This document shows, in pieces, positions 56,448-64,000 of a DNA stretch of 64,000 nt. Positions within the stretch are counted from its first letter, which is position 1; every line of letters starts with the position of its first letter. Source of the DNA: Crocodylus rhombifer (taxonomy: Eukaryota; Chordata; Crocodylia; Crocodylidae); assembly GCA_038503035.1 (NCBI GenBank), contig JAVSML010000047.1, forward strand, positions 448,972 through 512,971, in the 5' to 3' direction. The notes under the pieces are model-generated. The model did not search any database, was not told the origin of the DNA, and worked only from the letters and a program-made list of their open reading frames with translations. A program made the translations under genes and the position numbers.

Positions 56448-57515
56448 GTGACACTTGTGGGCAGATTTCCATTTCCTGCGCTCAGAGGCACAAGTTGAGA
56501 AGATGAGTGGGAGAATGGGAAGAGAAGGGGAGGTGCTGCTGAACACAGAGTGGAAGGGAAGTAATGCTGATAGTGGAAGGGTAGGATTCTTACCTGCTTT
56601 GGGCATGATCTGGACTCCATAGGGGACTCAGGAATCCAGGGTTGCAGGGAACAAAAGCCATGGATCTACTCTGTGGAAAGGTGAATGGGATTGTGTTCCC
56701 TTTGGATCCACCCCTGCATTATGGGACTTCATGATATCTAGGATCTGTGGAGGCAAGCAGAGTTCAGGAATAAAGTGTTGCCAGAGAATCTATAAATTAC
56801 GTGAAACCATGGGTTAAATCCCCAGGCAGAGGCTACAGTATTGTTCAGATTCACTTCTAGTTTAATCTGTGCCCTGGCTCCAGGCTGTAGGGGAAGATTT
56901 CATATCTCTTGGCCCTCACTAAGACTATATCCATTGCATTTATGAAAGGATAAATCATTTTATCCTGGACGAAGCACATCTGTTCAGGTGTCCATATTTC
57001 TTGTCTCAGGGTAAATCCTAAAAAGATTCATGTGATAAGCAATATTAACCATTTATCCCAAAACACTGGAAAGTGCATCTGAATGGTTATCCTAAATTGG
57101 CAGTGCATTCAGCCTCTCGCTAAACCTTGACTAGAATGGTGGTTGTGTGTACGCTCCAATCTTAAGACATTTCTGTTCTGGGACAAATGTGGGTAAAATT
57201 TGTCCGGGTACAAATGCAATATTGTTCCTATCCTAAATTTCCTCTGCCCAACAGCCTTTTGTTTGTTCTCTACACAGGGAATGAGGATTTGCTTTTTAAG
57301 TAATTGTCTACCACAGCATCTGAAGAGGTGTAATTCATTTTTAGAAAGTGAGTTTCCCATACAAATGGAAGAAAACTGAAAGTTAGCAATGCTGAACTGT
57401 TTTCCAATGTGCTAGTTAGTGTATCTGTGTATACGCATGTCATTTCTGTATCTCTTATGCTTAAAAGTTGCAACATCTGTCAGGGTGTAGGGAAAAAGCT
57501 ATACGTGTGGATCAC
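56448..57515. other. Spacer, no gene seen
   Basis: Nothing recognised. Frames do not exceed 83 codons. Confidence 0.5.
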
Positions 57516-57717
57516 AGGTGACATGTAGGGGGAGTACAGGCAGGTGTATGTGCCCCCTGCCCCCAACAGGGCTGCTGCTGCTGATGTCTGTGGGTGCTCT
57601 CGAGCTCCACCTCCATTGCTAATGGCATCTGAGGGTGCTCGCCAGCTCCACTCCTGCCACTGACAGAGTCTGAGGATGCGCCCTCCCCAGACTCAGGAGG
57701 CACCAGTCACCCATGGT
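57516..57717. repeat. GC-rich interspersed repeat, copy 2
   Basis: Same ends as 13659-13873 and the same orientation. The interior repeats 'gctgct..tgatgtctgtgggtgctctcgagctccac' and 'atggcatctgagggtgctcgccagctccac' in tandem (about 52 bases apart). Confidence 0.5.
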
Positions 57718-58038
57718 GTGGATGTAAGTAGGGCAGGGATTATCAGAACTTCTACCCCTTCTTCCCAAATATTAGGTGGAAAAAGCTGAGCTAAAATGTT
57801 TATTTTGTACTAGTGACACCCCCCCCCGCCCTTTGTAACTTCATGAAATGGAACCAACCACATCATTTTGTGTGGCAGGTATTTATGATCATTGTCAGAC
57901 TATTGAGGCATTTACTCTACAGAAATAGTTGAATGCCTATTCTGCTTCCTGTGGCTCTAATTAGTCTTACATAGACCAACCTTCTGGGTAAAATATCACA
58001 ATGGGTATACCTACATAAGATCCTTCAGATTTACTCTG
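57718..58038. other. Spacer, no gene seen
   Basis: Contains a C-run (57818-57828). Nothing else recognised. Confidence 0.5.
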
Positions 58039-58177
58039 TGGCCACCATCTACACATGTGCACATTTACTGCACAGTAAATTAGGCTACTGTGCAGTTAGC
58101 TACTATCTGTAAATACACATAGTAAATTAACTGTGCAATAGATACTGCACAATAGTGCATGTGTAGACTCTGACCAT
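58039..58177. mobile_element. Miniature TIR element, about 139 bp
   Basis: The left end is 'tggccaccatctacacatgtgcacatttactgcacagt'; the complement of the right end is 'tggtcagagtctacacatgcactattgtgcagt'. Arms of about 34 bases at roughly 75 percent, with 'taaattaactgtgca' repeated inside. It shares the 'tctacacatg' terminal motif with the elements at 60222 and 62371. Confidence 0.55.
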
Positions 58178-59470
58178 GAGCAAATTTGCTCCCAGACAGC
58201 CCCCACACCAGGGGGCCACAGGGGATGGGGAAGTCTCCTGGTCCTGGCACCGCTCAGCTTTCTGCCCCCTGTCCCAGCCCTGCTTATCTTTTGTCTCCCC
58301 ATAGGAGCTGGAACCTGAGCAGTGCTGAGACTGGGGATCTTTCTGCTTTCCTGCACTCCTGGGAGTTGGCTGGGAGCTGTCTGGCTTCTGGGACAGCTCC
58401 TAGTCAGCCCTGGCTAGGTGGAGATTTCCTCACCTAGCTGGGGGCTGGCTTGGAGATGCCCCAGAGTAGGACAGCTCCTGGCCAGTGATGTACTGATGGG
58501 AGTACGGGTGCAAGGGGGTCATGGCCCCTGGACACTGGCCTGTGGGGGGTGTCAGCCAGGCCGAGAGGCTGTGGCACCTCCTGCATTTGATGTGTGGCCC
58601 ACACACCTGCCTGGTGCATTGTATTTTTCTTTACCAGTTATGGCTGGAAATTTCAGCTGTCGCCCCTACCCCAGCAGGGTGTGCCGCAATGTCAATTTCC
58701 CAGTGGTAGTACCATGGGGCCCGCCCAAGGGGCTTCGTACCCTACTCAGATCATTCCGGGGGGGGAGGGGCACAAATGCAAGCATTGGCCCCCGGGTGCT
58801 GGAGATGCATGGTACACCACTGCTTCTGCCAAGCACTGGGCTGCTCAGGGAAATCTCCAGCCAGCCCTGTGCTAGGCAGGAGCTGCCCTGGAAGCAGGAC
58901 ATCTCCCTTCCAGCCCCTGGCTGCTTGGAGATTTCCTCACGCATCCAGGGACTGGCTGGGAACTGCCCCAGAAGCCAGACACCTCCCAGCCAGTCTCCAA
59001 CTGTGTGGAGAAGCCCCACTTGGCCTTGGACTTGTCCCCATGTGCATGGGGGTGCAGTGTCAGCTGTTTCTCCCAGCACTGTGCACATTAAAACCCCTCC
59101 CTATGTGCATAGGGTTAGGACACAGTTTCCATTACAGCTGGAAAAGCTCTCCTGGCTCCATGCACATTGGAACCAGTCTCCATGCTCCCTGCTAACACCC
59201 CAAGGGAGCCTGGAGTTCCCCCTAGCTGTTGCAGGGAGGTGGGGCAGAGCAGGGTAGGAGCAGCTTGGTACTGGGCTGTTTCCATTGGGAACAGATTTGT
59301 GTGAAACAGGGAGCACATGCAGATGTGCTCCCAGGGAAGGCTTACTGTGCAGTATTTTACCACAGATTACACCTGTACTCTGGTCAGCTAAATCAAGGCA
59401 AATGATACATAACAGCCACTTAGGGTGTGAGCAAGTATTCAAAAGACCTGTCTCAAGTTAGGCAGCTTAT
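58178..59470. repeat. GC-rich repeat block interrupted by a hAT-like element
   Basis: The phrases 'tggagatttcctcac', 'ggctgggagctg(tc)c' and 'cagacagctcctagccag'-like words recur on both sides of the insertion at 58483-58822 (for example 58419 and 58926). A 279-codon plus frame (58418-59257) runs through insertion and repeat alike, which argues against a real gene. An antisense frame of 140 codons covers the same bases. Confidence 0.5.
58483..58822. mobile_element. hAT-like miniature element with imperfect 8-bp TSD
   Basis: The left end is CAGTGATGTACTGATG; the complement of the right end is CAGTGGTGTACCATG. Flanks ctcctggc and cttctgcc agree at 6 of 8 positions. Length 340 bases, no transposase. 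It interrupts the repeated GC-rich sequence of 58178-59470, so it is younger than that repeat. Confidence 0.6.
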
Positions 59471-60221
59471 TTTGAGTTGTCTAAACACAAGTAAACATGT
59501 ACATGAGCAATCAGAGGTAAGTCCAGTGAGGTGGGGAGTGGCTGGTGGGTCTAGGGAGGGCTAGCACACCTGGGGTAGGACTAGCATGTACATTGGGGAG
59601 CCTGCCTGATCTGGTAGTGTTCTGGTGGGGAGAATAAGGCTGGTGAGGGTTGTGCAGTGGGGGGCGGGCAAGTAAAAAAAAGCACAGCCCCAGGGGTGGG
59701 GAGAGTGGTTGGGCTTTCCCAGTCCTAGGACTGTGCGAGCATTCACTAGGCCAAGATTAACTGTTTTAGGTCAGATTAACCTATATCAATCAGGCACACC
59801 ATATTTAGGATGTACTAAACCCTGTGAATGTTTGCACACCCAGTTACATAGGTTTCCCTAAGGTCAGTTAGGGTGATCTACATGTAATGCATGTATGCAC
59901 CCCAAGACACTCCCCCCAGAGTTTTACTTAGGAGCACCAGAATTGTCTCAGTTTGCTCTGTGTGCTACAGCACAGAAAATTGTGGCTTACAGCAGTAGGA
60001 GACAGAAATAGGAACAGGTATAGATCTAATGCAAATATCTGTTGTGGTCCTGCAAGCCCAGTAATTCTACACTACTGAAGCGGTATGTAGTGACTACTGA
60101 AGCAAGGACACAAATTAGGCTAGCTCTCAAAGCTGCCATACCTTGGCCCAGAATACAAACTCATCCCCCGCTGAGCTTCTGAATTGGTTGATAGTTTGTG
60201 GGTCCATACCCATAGTTTGTG
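59471..60221. other. Spacer, no gene seen
   Basis: 59740-59880 has 'ttaggtcagattaacctatat'-type foldback words. No gene. Confidence 0.45.
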
Positions 60222-60625
60222 GGTATGAGATGCTTACTGTGGAGTTGCCTAATTAGCTCCATAGTAAAACATCGCTGGTCTACACATACAGTGCTATTAG
60301 ACTGGAGTCAACTAATTAACTGCCGTAGGATAGTACTGACCAACACAAGTAGTACTCTACGATGGAGTTATTTCCTTTGCTGCAATACTGTGTAGCCAGT
60401 GACTGGGGCTGGCTGGGGCATGAGGGTGCTACAGTACAAGGATGCCTGCTCTCTAGCTCCATGCTGTAGCCCCCCACCTTGCCCCAGCCATCCCTTCCAC
60501 AGCATAGTGAGCTAGGCAGGAGCAGCCCTGGGCACACAGGCTGACCTCCTTGGTCTCTTGCCAGTTGGGGCTGTCCAGAATGTATTGCATCACATTAATA
60601 TTTAAGTGCAGATGTGCCTTGTGCC
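60222..60625. mobile_element. TIR miniature element, copy 2 of the 6230 family
   Basis: 'gatgcttactgtggagttgcctaattagctccatagtaaaacatcgctg.tctacacata' aligns with 6248-6300 and 62389-62445. The GC interior 'catgagggtgct...gatgcctgctctctagc...gccccagccatccc' matches the interior of copies 1 and 3. The right end is near 'cattaatatttaagtgcagatgtgcc'. Confidence 0.55.
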
Positions 60626-61718
60626 TCCCTCCTTTACCTTGGCCCTTGTCTCAGTGAAAGAATAAAACTGGCTTGTGAGCACTGACTGTGGCACAGACCC
60701 TTAGCCTGTTTATCGACAGCAATACATTTTGACATGTGAACAGTACATCACATCAATATGTAAAGTTAGTCATATGTAGAAGTATCTACAGCATCTGGAC
60801 CCCTGTAAACACCCCGACTGTATGGTTTACTCTGCAAAAACTTTTAGTTATGCAAAGGATGAAAGCTTACTGATAAAAGGCCAAAGGTTAAGTCCCAACT
60901 TATAGAAAAAATGCCTTTTTACCCATAGTCATTAAAAATGATAAGATTAAGATGATGTCCATTTTTTAGAAATGGAAGATTTAAATTATTTTTAAAATCT
61001 CCCTTTCTTTGTTTCCATGCACTGTTAATGGTCTCTGAATGCTGAATGTAAATGTTCTGGTTTTCCCATCCTTTTACAAAATGTTTTGAAGAACAAGAAT
61101 TTGGGTAACCATCCCAATTGAGAGGGTAGAGGGGTTTATCTTCCATTTATTTTATTTTTAATGGGGCTGTGCTGGTAAGAGGAAAGTAAGCTTTCTACTT
61201 ATAGTCTCTGTTCACTAAACCACTACTCAACATTCTATTATAATATTAGTTGGCAGGCAAAACTTACCATAGCTATTTCATGAGAGCTAGGGTGACAAAG
61301 ATAAACCTCGGGCTAATTAACTGAATAAAATCAGTCAGCTTGAGCAAGTCTTCTTGTTTAAAAATTGGATAATGACGATCTGAGTTCTAATGTTTTAAAT
61401 TATGCATCACAAAAAGAGCTGGATGCTTCCTCATTTAGTTAGCTCTTAATTGTCATCTCCAATGGCAGTGACAGGATATGCCAACATTTGTGATGGATAG
61501 AGAAGCTGTTTTAAAATTTCTCTGGGTGACAGTCTGGAAAATCTACACTTGCTTATATCACAGAGAATAACATCTGGCTGTCTCCTTTTTCTCTGTCTTT
61601 CTTGACAATGGGCACCAAATATATTTTATCATGACATAAATTTCCTAGGGAGACAGTTGGTATTGTTCCATAAATTCTGAACCTTTCTTCCCCTTGAAAT
61701 AAGTGATTTTTCTACAAG
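60626..61718. other. AT-rich spacer, no gene seen
   Basis: A 75-codon minus frame (60919-61146), no motif. Nothing supported. Confidence 0.5.
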
Positions 61719-61783
61719 GTACAACTATGCCTGGAACAAGACCACCACCACCACCAAATCTGGTAAACTTATCACAGCCAGAG
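61719..61783 (+). CDS. Candidate 65-nt exon, proline-rich
   Basis: 'gtgatttttctacaag' gives an acceptor-like AG at 61717-61718, and CAGAG|GTGAGG gives a good donor at 61784. One frame reads TTMPGTRPPPPPNLVNLSQPE without a stop. The exon is 65 nt, so it would change phase. The run of prolines comes from a (CCA)5 microsatellite, which weakens the case. A second possible donor (CTG|GTAAAC at 61763) would give a 44-nt exon. No homologue recognised. Confidence 0.2.
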
Positions 61784-61807
61784 GTGAGGCGACAGAGAGT
61801 GAGTGGG

Positions 61808-61947
61808 CAGTGGTGTAACAATGCAATAACTTCCAGTTGCAGCTGCTGTTATGCTCATGATCATACAGCTGCAGCAAAAGCTGTCTTTTTTCATCCCCCA
61901 CTCCCGTCAGTGCCCAGGACTGTCACCTCACCCGTGTTACACCACCG
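61808..61947. mobile_element. Small hAT-like miniature element (140 bp)
   Basis: The left end is CAGTGGTGTAACA; the complement of the right end is CGGTGGTGTAACA (12 of 13). Flanks tgagtggg and taggtggg agree at 6 of 8. The interior contains a 'gcagctgct...cagctgcagc' foldback. No coding capacity. Confidence 0.6.
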
Positions 61948-61955
61948 TAGGTGGG

Positions 61956-62370
61956 CACAATAGGGTGTGAGGATATTTATTGTAGTAGTGGGCAGGTATC
62001 AACATGTAGCATGCTTTAAATTAGACAGAAAGACGGGCCTGGTTCATATTCTGTTTAGCACTGGGGGAGATCACAGGTGGCTTTATATGCGTAAAGCACC
62101 CGCCTTTGTATGCTCCTCAGCCAAAGCCTCTGTACTCATGGTTTTGCTCCTAGGTGCATCCAAAAGATTTCTTTCTCTTACATGCCAGAGAACTGGGCAA
62201 TATAAAAACAATGCAACAGAAAAATATCTCTGTGACTAAGTCTCTGTGGGGGTTGCAACAGGATTTTAAGAGAAATCCTTGATACTTAAAGTGAATGAGT
62301 GGCATATTCCACCACATGTTTTGATGAATGTATCAATATTTTGCAAGTACATGCTCATGTGGGTCTTTCT
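61956..62370. other. Spacer, no gene seen
   Basis: A 90-codon plus frame (61967-62239) without motif. Confidence 0.5.
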
Positions 62371-62839
62371 GGGTGTATCTACATATGTGCTTTACTGTGG
62401 AGTTGACTAATTAGCTCTGCAGTAAAGCGTCACTGTCTACACATATGTCAGTATTAGGGTGCAGTAAATTAATTAACTCCGTCATAAGATAGTAGAATTA
62501 AATGCAATCAAATGCTCATGTAAACAGTGACCATGGGTGGAAATTGCACCCAGTAAGCCCAGGTAGCAGGGGGCCAGACCCCTGCCTGCTGGTTAACCAC
62601 ATGGCTCCACTCATTTGGCACTCTCATGCCCCAGCCAGCCCCTCCACTGCTCAATGCCGCCATCTGGAGCCCAGGGCTGACTCCCTTAAGCCTGTTGCCA
62701 GCCCAGGGCTGCTTTGCCCCAGCTCAAAGTGCTGCTGACCCAGGTGCACATGTAGATGCTGAGCCCAGGAGCTGTATACTTTAGCTCAAAGTTCTCCAAG
62801 GTTTATTGTGTCACATTAATTGCACGCGTAGATGCACCC
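62371..62839. mobile_element. TIR miniature element, copy 3 of the 6230 family
   Basis: The left end is GGGTGTATCTACATATGTG; the complement of the right end is GGGTGCATCTACGCGTGCA. Left inner sequence 'tttactgtggagttgactaattagctctgcagtaaagcgtcactgtctacacata' and GC interior 'tgcctgctgg...catgccccagccagcccc' are shared with copies 1 and 2. Length 469 bases against about 740 for copy 1, which has the module expanded. Confidence 0.65.
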
Positions 62840-64000
62840 ACTATGTGTATAGCCAGGTCTGTGCTTATTCAAATAAAGATGAGCTTTCCCTCCCTTCCTT
62901 CTTCCCACCCACCCACTTTCTCTTTCTTTTCTCCCATATTCTCACTTTTTTCTGTATGGGAAAAGCCAAGGTGCTAAGAACTCAACACCTGAGTCAGAAA
63001 AAGAAATCAGTGCATCCGTGATCTTACTGCCATTAATTCCGTATTATTCTTCCAAGAGGGGGATTTTCTTATTGCACTTCCTAAGAAGGGGAAACAATTT
63101 AATATTTGTTTCTGTTGCAATACACCTTTATTCAATAAATTCCCTTGTCTGGCAAATCTTATTTACTGGTCAAATTAATCTGACCATTTTGAGAATATGC
63201 AGGAGGTCTATAATTATTATCTTCTTTCTGAAAAAAGCCTATATATTTTTGTGTGTATATGTTTGCCAGGGATGCAGTTGTATATGAATTCATATTCATG
63301 GGATTATTATTATTTGAGTTTACTATAGCACTTGCAAGCTCTGGTTATTGACTAGGATCTCATGGCAATATGTATTGTATAAACATAGAATAAAAAATAG
63401 CCCCTGCCTCAAAGAGCTTATAGTTTAAGAGGCAACAAGTGTTTTCAGCCAGATATCCTTGCAGGCTGGCATGATAGACAGCCACCTTCATATAACTTGC
63501 CTACCCATTGCCAAGTTCTTTTTAGGCATCATAGGAAAGGATGATTTTTAAGGAAAGATTTAAAGGAAGATAATGTAGCAGCTTTGAAAAAAATCGTTTA
63601 TAGAAAACTTTAAGCTTGAATAACGGGCGAAAACAGAATTTATGTGAAAATTTAGGAGTTGGTTTACAGGTTGCCATCATGAAATGATCAGAGCTTGGCA
63701 TCAACTTTCTTAATACTGAATAAGGAATAAGGCATTGAAAGTGAAGATAAGTAGCTTATATCTGATGCATTACAATTTATACATGGTGTCTGGTTCAAGA
63801 TCAATGAAAAGGGAAGGTGAGCTTTGGCAACAAACGTATACTTGCTGACACAGTGTTAACAAAAACTAAATAATACCTACATGTAGAGAATTTGGGTTAA
63901 ATCCTTTGGTCCAGTCCAGCTGCGTTTGCTGTTGGAGAATGGAGGCATTTACTTTTTAAATTATCTTTGCTATTAATATTGAGGTGCTAAAACCATTAAC
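62840..64000. other. AT-rich spacer, no gene seen
   Basis: 62883-62957 is a nearly pure pyrimidine tract on the plus strand. The rest has frames up to 89 codons without motifs. Confidence 0.5.

Noticed and set aside
55920..56620. Frames of 160-199 codons containing unknown residues
   Set aside because: They exist only because they span the 400-base N gap.
58418..59257. 279-codon plus-strand open frame
   Set aside because: Runs across a hAT-like insertion and GC-rich repeats, has a 140-codon antisense frame over the same bases, and no motif; stop-poor composition explains it.
1..64000. CRISPR array, operons, tRNA or rRNA genes
   Set aside because: No regularly spaced short repeats with unique spacers, no tRNA A/B box pair with cloverleaf and no ribosomal RNA signatures; the sequence is vertebrate in character.

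Overview
This window looks like non-coding DNA from a vertebrate, most likely a crocodilian (Alligator-like) or a closely related sauropsid. The basis is the repeat content: three CR1-type LINE copies with recognisable reverse transcriptase and the short-repeat 3' ends of CR1, hAT-like and Harbinger-like DNA transposons with miniature relatives, and Penelope-like or LINE tails of the kind common in turtles and crocodilians. The species call is an inference; CR1 and these transposons are established amniote repeat families. No complete host gene, rRNA, tRNA, CRISPR array or bacterial feature is visible. Nearly all open frames of 60-320 codons are either transposon remnants or chance frames in GC-rich repeats.

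Layout. 1-15 kb: AT-rich spacer with a decayed non-LTR reverse transcriptase (about 1.93-2.64 kb, minus strand), a foldback element at 3.7 kb, a TIR element at 6.2-7.0 kb, two copies of a 'cttatcttggattcaag' repeat (7.7 and 11.3 kb), a 329-bp tandem duplication (10.57-11.2 kb), a hAT-like miniature element at 12.35 kb and a CR1 tail at 13.3 kb. One candidate 81-nt exon lies at 9873-9953. 15.0-15.66 kb holds a large inverted repeat with about 230-bp arms that each carry a related open frame. 17-31 kb is mostly spacer with miniature elements (19.5 and 27.2 kb), a composite GC-rich repeat (20.6-21.7 kb) and two 162-bp near-identical segments (22.9 and 26.1 kb). 31.6-33.0 kb is a repeat block with a minus-strand CCAAT/TATA promoter-like module, possibly an LTR.

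38.9-52.5 kb is the densest part. Fragments of a Harbinger-type transposase lie on the plus strand (39.06-39.20 and 40.83-41.09 kb), split by a 1.6-kb CR1. A Myb/SANT-like DNA-binding protein remnant of the type that accompanies Harbinger transposases lies on the minus strand (48.7-49.38 kb). A second CR1 (46.14-48.5 kb, minus) and a third (51.1-52.55 kb, plus, with a 409-codon open frame) follow. I read this as one old autonomous Harbinger element, or two neighbouring ones, broken up by later LINE insertions.

52.5-64 kb is spacer plus hairpins (54.0 and 55.0 kb), a 400-base run of N (assembly gap), GC-rich repeats, hAT-like miniature elements (58.48 and 61.81 kb) and two further copies of the 6.2-kb TIR family (60.2 and 62.4 kb). 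A possible short exon lies at 61719-61783.

The elements do not work together as a system; the window records layered transposon insertions. All coding remnants seen carry stops, frameshifts or lost catalytic residues, except the CR1 frame at 51.24-52.47 kb, which is open but 5'-truncated and so cannot be an autonomous element.
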